Below, piece by piece: positions 49,101 to 60,100 of a stretch of 64,000 nucleotides of DNA. Each line of letters starts with the position of its first letter. Positions within the stretch are counted from its first letter, which is position 1. The notes under the pieces are model-generated. The model was not told where the DNA came from. It saw only the letters and a list, made by a program, of their open reading frames with translations, and searched no databases. This stretch comes from Alisma plantago-aquatica. Its lineage: Eukaryota; Streptophyta; Magnoliopsida; Alismatales; Alismataceae. The stretch spans positions 295,282,058-295,346,057 of the forward strand of contig OY856409.1 of assembly GCA_963693085.1 (NCBI GenBank), given 5' to 3'. A program made the translations under genes and the position numbers.

Positions 49101-49569
49101 TAGAGGTAGAAGAAAGCTCCATTTCTTTTTTCCAAAGAGGAAGGGGGAGAGGGGAAATTGGATGTTCCTCGCACTAGCTAGTCCTATGGATGGGATGGCC
49201 CAAAATGAGTAAAAGAAACATCAAAATAGGGAAACTTCAAAATTGCAAAACTAGGGCATTGAAGGTTTGTTTGGGGCAATTTATGCAATGTTGGATTCAG
49301 AATTGAGTCCACTATAACATTTTATAGATTAAAAATCCAAAATATCATGGTTTTGAGTTCAATATTAGATGCAAGAAGGTAACATGATATAGCTTTATAC
49401 TTTGTCTAATTTCTTAAGTTAGAGCCACATACCATGAAATTAGTCATTGAGGAGATCAAATTCGGTCATCAACACACTGAAATAGTGTGATTGAAAATGA
49501 ATTGAGTGATAACAGTCACTTAAAGACAGAGAATGAGTATAATATATGAGAGAAATCTATATTCTCACA
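46160..49569 (-). repeat. 5' LTR of element E
   Basis: This 3410-bp LTR, on the plus strand, starts TGTTACATAAC and ends TTCTCACA. It pairs with 40578-43889 over its length. The GC-richer stretch 48340-49210 matches 42650-43500. Confidence 0.82.
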
Positions 49570-49658
49570 ACACCAGTGAAAATGAAGTATTTGAAGGCAT
49601 AGCTTTGAGAGATGTAGGACAAGGGTTTCATATAGTCAAGCTCGTCCCCTTCGGGTGA
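49570..49658 (+). pseudogene. Short RT fragment of element D right of E
   Basis: The frame PVKMKYLKA, L, EM, DKGFI, SSSSPSG (stops between) matches the Del/Tekay RT segment MxELKxQLQExLDKGFIRPSxSPWG. It continues the RT start seen at 40574, so E separates two halves of one gene. After GGTGA the sequence switches directly to an LTR start (TGTAACATCCC, 49659), so the rest of pol is missing. Confidence 0.85.
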
Positions 49659-50141
49659 TGTAACATCCCAATTTTTTAAAATAGATAATTCATTGAGTGG
49701 AATCATAATCTTATTGGGAATGACCAACACAAGATACATTGCATAGTTTCTCATATCTCAAACTCAAAACATAAATCTCATATTCTAAAATAAACACATG
49801 TCTCAAAAGCATAAAGAAAAATCTAAACTATTGATAGTTAGCACCCCACCAGGTCTGGTCTCATATGTCCTTGAGCTCCTTCTTCAGTTGGTCCTTAGAT
49901 AGCTTTACTTGATGTTGCTCCTTTCCTACGAGCATCGCGCCCCCAGTCATGCATAAGATAGTTTGCAAGTGGAATTGATCATATTATAAAACTAAAATAA
50001 CATATACTTCAAAAAGAAAACATTTAAACATCATAAAAATAAACTTTATATTTTACCATTGTCTTTTATCTGACTTATATAAGAGTCCTCAAGTTTTTCA
50101 CCGAAGTGCCTCTTTTCATTACACAGAAGTGCCTCTTGAAT

Positions 50142-50256
50142 TGTACCGTAGTGCTCTGTATGTTAGGAAAGCCCATGATTTGTACCGAAGTACATTGTAT
50201 GCTAGGAAAGACCATGATTTGTGCTGAAGTACAATGTATGCTAGGAAAGCCTATGA
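50142..50256 (+). repeat. 39-bp minisatellite in a Del-type LTR
   Basis: Three units of 39 bp (50142-50180, 50181-50219, 50220-50256) begin TGTACCGAAGTACATTGTAT and end CATGATT. Confidence 0.9.
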
Positions 50257-52574
50257 CGAGGACCTTATATAAGGTTCATTCATTATCTTTACTTTTACTC
50301 TTGATTATTCTTTACTCTTGATCTAGAACATGAATATGATGTGACATTATAATTCTTGAATGTAAATAGTAAAAAGGATTACATTTATCCATTAACTTTT
50401 AACTTGAACAAATAAAACTATAGCATGCATAATACATTCACATAATAACATGTAAATTGTACATAGTAACATATAAACATCCAATAATAATGTTCAAAGT
50501 ACATGGACCACTTACAGAGATTGGAGAAACTCCTAATCAGTCTCTTTAGCCTGATGAAACCTTAGGTACCCTATTGGAACAATGAAATCTTGTTAATGAC
50601 TAATTATACACCTAATTTTTAGGGTTTTAGGGTTCTTTAGGGTTTGGTGGAAATCTCAGGTCAAAATAGGATTCAAAATCAAGATATTATGATTCCTAGT
50701 GTTTTTATATTTCCAACAAGTATTTGGATTTTTCTGAGCATGTATGAATTTGTTATGAATTCCTCAATATTGAACCAATCAAAAAACATGGTGATGATTT
50801 ATAAAATCCCAAAAAAATACTGCCAGTACGGCCATTTGGGCAAAGACACGGCCCAATGGTTTGACATTGTGTGGACAGCGAGGTCTGCCAGCAACGCTTG
50901 GCAAAAACAAAGCAAAGGACAAGGATGCCCATAGCAGAGTGACACACATGGATTAGAATAGAGGGAAAAATCGTCAAACCTTGATCCAACATCTTCGTCT
51001 TCGATCATCAGTAGAAAATACCAAGAACCAATGGGAAGACCAGAGAAACAAAACTCAAAATCAGCTTTTATGGTTGGAATTTGAGGTGTTGGGCACCTTA
51101 TGGACTGAAAAACCTGACGAGTCCAAACATGGGTCTCACGTTGGTCATGTGAGGGGGAAACATCAAGTTGCCCCAGTGGAGCAGAGAAGAAGCAGGGGAG
51201 GGAAAAATAGCTCGCGTCCTCTGACCTATAGGTAAAATAGAGAGAACCAAGAGAATGCAGACCAAGAGAAAATCATAGAGGAAGTTACAGAGGGCAAAGA
51301 TTTGAGGGAAATCCATATAATTGATCAGAGATTGCCGAAACAGCAAAAAAGGGGAAAAAGGGAAAACATGAGTTTACCTCACTTTAGGTGAAATTGGAGG
51401 ATTGAAATGTCTTTGGTTGTGCATAGAGATGAAAGTGACCATCCTAGGTCATCGTCGTTGCCTTGAAACCTAAGACATGCTCCATGTAAGTGCTAGGTGA
51501 AGACGATTATTTGTAGATGTGGAATGGATTTTCTCAGTGCAAGGAAATAGTTGTAATCGATTCCTAGATGTATCTTGAGGCTTACAGGTGACTAAGATTT
51601 ATAGGAAATGCATCACAGAGGTGGTGGGGACAAATGGAGTCCAAGTTCTAATGGAACAGGGAGCCCCAAGAGGTTTGGAGTCTTCGGCACATGAAACCCT
51701 AACAAATAGTGGGTCGTTAACATCACCTTTCCATGGTGAAGATATTACAGATGATTTCTCGCATTGTGCTCACACAAAGCTAGGATAGGAGGAGGAAAAT
51801 TTTGGCATCCTATAGAGTCCCAACGGGACTGGGAAGCGGGAGAGGGATAAAGACACACGTCGTTAGATGGTTTTGTGGATCAAGTGGATAGATCGCAACC
51901 GTCTGATCTGATCTGAGGTCAAAAAAGGCAGTGTGACATCTTATTCTGCTAATTAAAGGCATTCTACCAAATTTTTGATACATTAGAATTAGGTATATTA
52001 AAATTTTCTTTCTCATGCAAATTGGGGCATCAAAAGGGGTCCAAACCTAATCAAAATTGGTGTGTTACTAAAATTGGATGCAAGGAATCCAAAAATCAAG
52101 TTAGATTTTAGTTTTGAGACTTCCTACCATATGATATTTCCTTTCTAAGTTAAATCTTATTTTAATTATTCAAGACCATGTAAAAATATTTACAGGTTGA
52201 TATTTTGAGGAAAGTTATATACCACCATTTCAAGTTCACATAAAAATTGTTAGGTCAAATTATTGTTATTAAAAAGACCAATTTGACTTTTAAGCCCTAT
52301 GTATAATTAATTTACTAATTAGGTTACATTTGATGAAATTGAGTTTCAATTAATTTGATAATGAAAATTTATCTTTAAACATGATTTATCCATTATGATT
52401 GGGTCCCTAAGTTTCAATGGAGTTTATATGAAGCATCAAGATTTGAAATTTGAAATTAGGATTTTCTAATTTAGGATTATTTATAATAAAAAAATTACGG
52501 TTTTATAAGTGATCTAGCTCTTTTTGGGAAAAAGAAGGATGGATCATGTAATTGAGCTTGGTCACCTTCATTGA

Positions 52575-52587
52575 CCTATAAATATCC
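52575..52587 (+). promoter_or_regulatory. TATA-like box in the D 3' LTR
   Basis: CCTATAAATATCC, followed by a pyrimidine-rich downstream region, is a plausible promoter site for the LTR. Confidence 0.4.
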
Positions 52588-54712
52588 ACACCTAGCATTC
52601 CTAGGGATCATTTGCAATCCCTAGAGCTATTGGAACACTGTTATATTGAGGATAGTTGACACAAATGTTTTTTCTCATGCTTGTGCTTGGTTGGTGGTGA
52701 TCTATCTTATTTTGGAGTATTAAGGCTACAAAACATTTTTATCCTAAAATATGTAAGATCTTCACCTATTCTCACCTTATCTTGTTATTTCTCCTCTCTT
52801 CTACCTTCCTTTTATGTGTTCCTTATTTAACCATGGTGGAAGCAACTTCTTGAGGATAAAGCTAGATATTGCTAGGAGGAACATTTGTGAGTTGTTGGTG
52901 GGATGTTCATTTTGGATCTTGGTTTGTTCTCATCCTTAGTATATCTTTTATTCTTGACAATAGGTTAATGACATGGCACTTGTTTGCCTTCATTTCTTAC
53001 CAAAATCTACATGCAACTCATAATAGTTCTAAAAACATGCTACCTATGCTTAAAGATGGGAGATTTGTGGGATGTTTGTCTATTATAATAAGTAACCTCG
53101 GGATTCCTTACATTTGCATATTTCTATAATACTCAATTTTGAAACATACATGTTCATGCTCCAAGATGACACATTCATGGCCTATTTGGTCTACATGTTG
53201 GGAAAAGTCTAAATCTTCTACCTTCCTTGTTTTTACATGCATATGTAATACAATACACTAATCTTTCTTTACCGTTATAATAATAAAATTTTCATAATAT
53301 ATGATCTTTACTCAATGTTGGCATTTTTGTGCATTCACATGCTCTATTTATATGCCTCTCAAGCTAAATAATTTATAAACAAAATTTATCATGGTTGTTT
53401 ATTTCTAAAATTTGAATAGAGATATAACTTTGAACATGATGCATGGCTTTCTAAATATTGTATGTTTTTTATACTTTGTTATTATTGTTTCATGACTTCA
53501 TGTACTATATTGTATGTTGGTTGCTTCATCAAAGACAAGTAATAGGATAAATACATTAAGTGAAATCTAAATCATGTAGTTCCTATAATCGTATCATTAT
53601 CCTAGTGTTTGGAAGTTAGGACAATAAAATGGGTAACCTTATAACTATTGAGTATAAGAAGTCAATTGAGGGTCAATTTCCTCAATATTGATATAGGTTA
53701 CATATATAAGTGTGGTCAGGTTGTATCTCCAATTATTTGTCACAATGTGAAAGAGAGATGTGACATCATGATTTTATACAGGTCTTTACACCCACGTGAT
53801 AGGTGTTACTTCCAGATCACCTAAGACGGACCTGATATGTTATGTAGGTATCGACTGAATGGGCCCATACTTGTTATACTCAAATTGACTAAGGAATGAT
53901 AGGATATTATGTATATCAACAATACTAAGATCATAAATAGTGAGTTAGAGAAATTCATAATCACTAGCTAGTTGTTTAAGTTGGACACCTCAAACTAGCC
54001 AGGGATTTAACAACAAAATGATAAACAAGATGTGTATGCATACTTGTATTATTATCATTTATGATTCAGACAATGATATGATTTAATACCCTTACATGCC
54101 TTGAATATATTGCATGTGTTCTTAGTATATTGTGTCTATTGTTGATCATACTAGGTGGAGATTATTTCTTGTTGGATTAATATATCTTTACAATGTTGAT
54201 AATAGTAATCTTAGCATGACTTACAATTGTTGCATTGTATCACTAGGACATGGGTCTAGCTCTCATGGTTTTCCATGTCCTTTTATGTGTTTTTCCTCAC
54301 ACCTAAGGTTGTAGCGTAGAGGGGACTCCTTTGAATGGTTATAAGTAAATCAAGGTTTTCCTTTTATGCATTTGAAGTCAGAAGATGTCCATGTATACCT
54401 GAATAATGGTAGGATGATTTACATTGCAACATATCTATGTTGTTGTATTGGTTTGTATGCCATTTATATAAACTTTGGAAGGCATACTATTTGTATACAT
54501 AGATTGTGCTAGTGGTCAACAATGATATCAATGTATAGTTACATGTTAGTAATGAATATGATTGTCCTTTTATGATCTTGTGTTTGGACTTGTATCTGTA
54601 GTTTTTATCTTGCCATTTCCTTCCTTCTTGGTTATGATGTTATTTGATATCGTTTAAGTTTTTGTTATGAGTAATACCACTTTAATTGGCATCATGAGGT
54701 TAAAGTATCACA

Positions 54713-56600
54713 TGAACCACTCCCTAAACAAACTCAAACAATTATGCCAAATCCAAACCTACTACAAAACCTTTTCCCACCAAATCCATACCAATGAAAC
54801 CAGTCCCAAACATGTTTGATCTATTAGAAAGTAGTAAACATATGTGAAATACCCTCTTGTCTCTACGCATCACCACTTAGGTCTCAATCACAGCCTACAC
54901 ACCATTTACACAACTAGACATGAATAAACCCCATCTATCCTCATCCAACCTACCTTCAGAAACCCCTTGTTATACATCACATACACCCACATCCAAAATA
55001 CCTATTGAAACTCATACAATATACCACACCCAACCCAAGGCTCTCAGTCTACACAAAATATTTTCAAGCTACCTTGGCATACGTCCACCAATTTGAAATC
55101 TCTAGAGGTTGAAAGAGAATCTAAATCCCCTTGTTGAGATGTTATCCTACTTCAAGAAGGAAACTCTAATATAAAATAGAATATGATCTCTCATCTAAAG
55201 AAACCAACTATCTTTAGAAAGATGCAAAACTAACACTAGAAGAAAGCACCATTGTATCCCCCTTATCTTCTTTCCTATAGGATATAAAGAAAATATTAAC
55301 CCAAAAAGAGCAATCAAAATGAGAGTAGATGAGATTTGGGAAGGAAATCAATCAAGGAACCTCAGCCTAACTAATGTTGATGGTGGATAACGCATGGTGG
55401 ATCATAACGGGTGTCAAGCGCACAAACAAAAAGGGATGCCCTAATTTTGAATTGTTAAGGTTTGGGCAACGATGGCATCATTTGATCTCTGCAAGCTAGT
55501 TGTTGCTAGAAACTATTCGATCAAGTGTTTATTATGAAATCCATGTTCTATGATGGGTATATTGAGATAGTGAAAAGAAGTTATGGGTTGGACAATGGTC
55601 TGGAAACAATAGTAAGTGTTGTGTGGGTGGCATCGGTTTGTGAGTGAGAGGAGATATTGTTAATGTAAAGTCTCTTTTCCTTACATATCTATCATGAATG
55701 AGTCTCATTGGAGGATATTAAAGAGATATTCATGTTCCTTGGTGTGGATGGTTGGGTTATGGTTGGTGAATGTGATAATAATTGGAATCTTCTCAAGTCA
55801 ATATGCAAAATCACTAACCACCCTAAGATCATAGGTGAGACTTAAGTGATATCTTGTATAATTCTGAGAAGGAAGCGACAATTGAGAAGTAGAATACAGA
55901 TGACAAATTTCAAGGAGGCAATGTACAATTTCAATCCAAGTGATCTAGGCTACTATGTAAAAGAATTCATGTGGAAGTTAGGACATAGAGTGGTGACATT
56001 CTTTAGAAAGGTATGGATACTTTGTTGATGAAAAAGAATGGGGTGAGATTTTTACATCATGTAGTTTCATCACTACCATAATGCATGATCAGAATACACA
56101 TATATACTCCTCCATATAAATAAGATAAAATGTAAGTTTAAGAAGAGAAGAGTTTTAAAAATTGAACCCATGTGTCTCCTAGACTCAGAGTGCAAGAAAC
56201 TCATCAAACAAAACCTAGTCTAAAAATTCATTTGGCAACTTAAATTGTTGCACCAAATTTTGTGGTGGGAGACTAGGAAAATGGGTCACGCAATTTTTTT
56301 GTGATTTGGAGATGAAGATTGATAAGCTTGCAAAGGTCCGAAGCAGGCCGCTATCCAGAGATGTGCATGTTGAGTGAAAATATCTCACACAAGAAGTACA
56401 TGAGTTACAACTCAAGAGAAGAGTTATGGGCATGCATGGGAAAGTACTAATGATTTGAGGTAGAGAGAAATAAACAAAATACATTTTAACCACAAATTCA
56501 TCTAGATATAGGGTTGAAAGATATTCATGATATTGCCTCTATTCTTTTTTGCAAACTTTTCCAAACTTCCAACCCATGTGAGATGGAACACATTATTTAG
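54713..56600. other. Unassigned region right of element D
   Basis: I recognise no gene. 54720-55090 is rich in CCA/ACA triplets that read as Pro/Thr-rich in plus frames. 55390-56030 contains broken frames without a family I can name. 56280-56560 (plus) has CKLFQTSNPCEM-like wording that could belong to the segment upstream of RT in an L1 LINE, which would fit the L1 RT relic at 58390, but the evidence is thin. The first five bases, TGAAC, should be a target-site copy of D. Confidence 0.4.
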
Positions 56601-58290
56601 GCATCACCACAACCATAAAGAAAGTGGAGGTTGACACTCAAATTTGTGAACCCACAAAAGTAAGGTGTGGATATATGTGCTTGACTCAATAACTTTGCTT
56701 CGAATAGGTGCATTTGTTGGTTTATGTTGTACATGCCACGAACATCTTAGACGGCCTTCACGCAACATGTCCTCGATACTCATAACCCCCACTTTGTTCC
56801 TAATATAGTCATTCCTCAAATGATATTTTATTGTTTTCCCACACATCCTTCTCAGCATACACATTTTGGCCATATTCATCTTGTTGAGGTGTTGTTTGTT
56901 TACTGCCCAACATTCACTCTAGTATTGAATGACTGACCATATAACTATTCTTTAAAACTTGCTTTTTAATTTTAGGGGATCTTTTAGTCACAAACTACTA
57001 AAGTTGAACTCCTCCACTTCAACCATACTACTATGAGCATGTGACAAACATCATCTTGAACCTCACCCTCTATTTCAACCCAAGTAACTGAATTTTCACA
57101 TATTGGTACATCAATTCCATCCAACTTAACCCAACCATTCACAATTATAGATTTTATAAACAATGCATATAGTTGGTTTTTCTCTACTAATCATACATAA
57201 AATTAGATTTGAGTGCATTTCTCCAATGGTCAAACTTATCATTCAATGTTTCTTTTCTTTCATCAATCAACACAATATCATCAGCAAATAGCATGCACTG
57301 AGGGATATTATTTGAATGTTATTTTTCAACTCATCCATAAAAAGAACAAAAATATATGGGATGAGTGTTGATCCTTAATGTACCCCAACTATAACAGGAG
57401 AAGTTTTTGTCAAACCTCTAGGAGTCTTAACACTTTCAGTTGAGATATCATACATATAATTAATAAGGTAAATATATTGGATAGGCACACCCTTTTTATG
57501 AAAAAGTCACCATAACACTTCGTTGGGTACTCAATCGTAGTCATTTTCCATATCAATAAACACCATATTAAGATCTCTTTTGCTTTCCCTATACTTCTCC
57601 ATAAGGCTCCTTATCAGAAAAATAGTATGTGTTGTTGATCTTCCCAGCATAAAACCAAACCTGTTGTTTGATATATGTGTTATCAATCTTTGAATTTTCT
57701 CAATAATCCTCTCCCAGACCTTCACAATTTGGCTCATCAACTTGATACCTCTATAGCTTGTGCAGCTCTGAACATCTCTTTTGTTCTTGTAGATTGGGAC
57801 TATAGTACTATTTCTCCATTCCTCTGGCATCTTCTTTGTCTTCATATTCTTGTTAAAGAGATTATTTAACGACATATCTCCTTCATCCCCCATACTCTTC
57901 CATATATAAATGGGGATACCGTCTAGATCATGTGCCTCTTCCATTTTCATCCTTACAAAGCATTCTTGATTTCAAATAGTGAAAGTCAACATGTGTAAGT
58001 ACTATATCTTTCATTCTTGTCATATGAGTCTCTTACATTATTCATAGTATCTCCATTGAAAATATTATGAATGTATTTTTTTGGTTTTTTTATCATCATC
58101 CATCACCAAACTCTACCATATTCATTTTTGACGCACTTTCTTGACTCAAGTCTCTTCCTTTCCTTTCTTTATATGAGCCATTTTATAGATATATGTTTCC
58201 CCTTATCTAGTGTTCAACTTATTTTATATATCATCAAAGTATTTGGACCTTGCCTCTAGAACTATCTTCTTACCATAAAGGTGGTATTCT
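56600..58290 (-). pseudogene. RTE-type LINE reverse transcriptase relic
   Basis: From the 5' side in minus sense: EARSKYFDD, TYIYKMAHIKKGKERDLSQ, the open piece 57531-57950 with GIPIYIWKSMGDEGDM, KKMPEEWRNSTIVPIYKNK, SYRGIKLMSQIVKVWERIIE, NRFGFMLGRSTT and NMVFIDMENDYD, then (57235-57530) broken frames. After a gap the open piece 56604-56879 has MCMLRRMCGKT and NKVGVMSIEDMLREGRLR. This order matches plant RTE LINEs, which reverse-transcribe at a nicked target. The endonuclease domain is absent (5' truncation is usual) and the catalytic DD region is decayed. Confidence 0.82.
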
Positions 58291-58389
58291 ATCAAAATAT
58301 CTAGAATACAGAGAAAACTAAGGCGATGTCCATTGTTAAAAGTTGGTCAAGGGGAAGCAAAAATATTTCTTAAATCAACTAATATAATA

Positions 58390-59040
58390 TTTTTTACTTA
58401 TAAAAACTCATATCCCAAAGAGGACATCTTAGCTCCTAGTTATCCCATTCAACATCTCCTACAAATTCATTGCAAAAATATTGGCTGATAGGATTAAGCT
58501 TCTCATAGATACATGAATTATGTAAATCAAAGTATGTTTATGAAGGGAACATTTATTACAGACAATTGAGATTATAGACAATTCCTTGATTGCCTACAAG
58601 TTTTTCATAGCATGAAGAATAAAAAGAAGGGGAAGGAAGGTATGGTGGCCCTGAGTCTTGACATGATGAAGCCATGTGATTGACCAAAATGGGTGCCATT
58701 TGAAAATGTAATGGATATATTGAGGCTCACCCATATATTGAGATACAAAATAGATGATTGCATATTTTGTGACTCTCCTTTAGTCATCACCAACAAATAA
58801 AGGAGATGACCTCCAAATACAACTCAAATATTGTTCCAAGGAGACCATATCTCTCTATCTCATTCCTTTTTGTTCTTGTACCTTTTCTATTTCTTTGTTG
58901 AGAGCGGAAGATGATGACAATATACATGGAATCTAGACAAGAAAATAGGCACCCATGATCTCTCACCTCTTTTTCGCATGTAACAATATTCTTTTTTTAC
59001 TAGCGAAACTAACATCGAGTGCGCATAGTTAGCTAATATT
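58390..59040 (+). pseudogene. L1-type LINE reverse transcriptase relic, cut by X3
   Basis: In plus frames: ISYKFIAKILADRIKLLIDT, NSLIAYKFFIA, GRKVWWP (KNKKKGKEGMVALSLDMM in another frame), later GDHISLYLIPFCSCTFSISLL and APMISHLFFACNNILF. These follow plant L1 RT (YKIIAKILANRLK, DNILIAHE, ALKLDMMKAYDR, QGDPLSPYLF, ISHLFFADDxILF). The catalytic FADD is decayed to FACN. The domain runs straight into the LTR of X3 at 59041, so X3 inserted into it. The upstream part meets the RTE relic in opposite orientation at about 58290-58390. Confidence 0.78.
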
Positions 59041-59593
59041 TGTTGGGTTTTAGGGGAGACAGAGAAGGCAGCGGAAACAAAAATTTTCTCCCCCAACCCA
59101 TACCGAGGAAACGCGTCAACGCCTATATAATAGGAAAGGATGGTTTGTGGAATCATACCTTGTCCTGAGGCTTGCTCGACGACAATACCTCGCGCAATGT
59201 GCGGTCTTCAACTCCGGTCTTGGACGGCGTCTGTGCAGCTCCTGGTCGCACCGGCACTGACGACTCCTCCTCCTACCGGACTGTCGGATGACAGTTGTCC
59301 TCCTGAGCGGCAGTGTCCTCCCGCCTCTGTAGTAGTCCACACGGACCACCTGGAACTCCACTCTCCTTGTCCCATAAGGAAGTGGAAGGAGTCGTACCCT
59401 CCTATTGACGTACTAGTCGCCAACACACTCTCCTGCTACCAGTTGCAACTGCAGTTGTCCTTCCCTTGCTACCCCTCCCTTTTGCGGGAAGCACTTGCTC
59501 GGGATCTCTCACGGTTACCAAAACCAGAGAGAATGACAACTTCGCAAAGCAACCGGCTTGCATTGAGTTGTACTCTGAGAAGCCCCCAATACC

Positions 59594-59607
59594 CCTATAT
59601 ATATAGG
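59594..59607 (-). promoter_or_regulatory. TATA box of the X3 LTR
   Basis: CCTATATATATAGG, identical in all three X-family LTRs of the window. Confidence 0.65.
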
Positions 59608-59699
59608 CGGATCATGGGACAGGGTTCTCTGTGCCCGACAATATGGGACTAAAGCAGGAGTAGAAGGGTTCGAGATTTTCCACAAAAAGCAACCAACTC

Positions 59700-60100
59700 G
59701 CAACCTGAACCGATCGGTTCACAAGTGAACCGGTCGGTTGGGGACCTGAACCGATCGGTTGGAGCACCAACCGATCAGTTGGGACCCATGAGTCGATCGG
59801 TTCACTTCTGAACCGGTCAGTTCGTGGTCCTAGTCGGTTCCCGATTGACTTTCCTTCTTTCGTTTCTAATTGGTATCGAATACCAATCCTTGTTCCAATC
59901 AAATTGGGCAAGTGAAACGCAAGGAAAATTCTCACCGACCTAAATTTCCCAACTTGTTCGGTTGCACCAATTGAACCGATCGGTTCAACACTTGAACCGC
60001 TCGTTTCACTCTGTACATGAGCCGATTGACTCAACACTTGAGCCGACTGGTTCAGCAACCTCAGCCGACTGGTTCAACACTTGAACCGATCGGTTGGGAG
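59700..60100 (-). repeat. AACCGATCGGTT palindrome array in X3 U3
   Basis: Perfect 12-bp palindromes lie at 59708-59719, 59749-59760, 59974-59985 and 60084-60095. The third extends to an 18-bp perfect palindrome TTGAACCGATCGGTTCAA (59971-59988). About ten more variants lie between, in two clusters (59705-59840 and 59950-60095). Linkers are short and variable. The array lies directly upstream of the TATA box in element sense. Confidence 0.92.

Larger units (their letters stand above)
40578..49569 (-). mobile_element. LTR retrotransposon E without gag-pol, inserted in D
   Basis: A minus-strand element of about 9 kb: 3' LTR about 40578-43889, interior 43890-46159, 5' LTR 46160-49569. A tRNA-iMet-like primer site (46146-46157) adjoins the 5' LTR and a purine-rich tract adjoins the 3' LTR. 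The interior is only 2270 bp and contains no recognisable gag, protease, RT or integrase, which fits a large retrotransposon derivative that depends on helper enzymes. It lies in the RT start of D, in opposite orientation. The right target-site copy is ACACC (49570-49574); the left one was lost with the end of the LTR. Confidence 0.75.
32768..54712 (+). mobile_element. Decayed Del/Tekay-like Ty3/gypsy element D with nested insertion
   Basis: A plus-strand element with 5' LTR ending at 38435, tRNA-iMet primer site 38441-38452, gag relic 38780-39690, protease to RT relic 39690-40574, interruption by element E, 89 bp of RT at 49570-49658, and 3' LTR ending at 54712. The outer left boundary is uncertain: about 32768 (CCGTAACAAACAAAC) is my best guess from weak similarity to the 3' LTR. 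RNase H, integrase and chromodomain are gone. Many stops and loss of CpG make it one of the oldest layers. Confidence 0.65.
49659..54712 (+). repeat. 3' LTR of element D (about 5 kb)
   Basis: It begins TGTAACATCCC immediately after the RT fragment and ends AAGTATCACA at 54712, with the last 1.57 kb aligned to the 5' LTR. It contains a 39-bp minisatellite (50142-50256) and a TATA-like box at 52575-52587. The first 2.4 kb resembles the solo LTR at 27336. Near 52070 a GGTGTGTTACTA word could mark the end of a separate solo LTR. I favour a single long LTR because the 5' LTR seems to have both halves, but the alternative is open. Confidence 0.55.

Noticed and set aside
49659..52070. Independent solo LTR of the same family as 27336-29954, ending GGTGTGTTACTA.
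   Set aside because: Not preferred: no matching 5-bp flanks are visible (GGTGA against AAATT) and element D does not resume after 52070. It remains possible and is listed as an alternative in the entry for the D 3' LTR.
59700..60100. Regularly spaced short palindromes considered as a CRISPR array.
   Set aside because: Repeat units are only 12-18 bp, degenerate, with very short linkers instead of unique spacers. The position in a plant LTR upstream of a TATA box fits a regulatory array.
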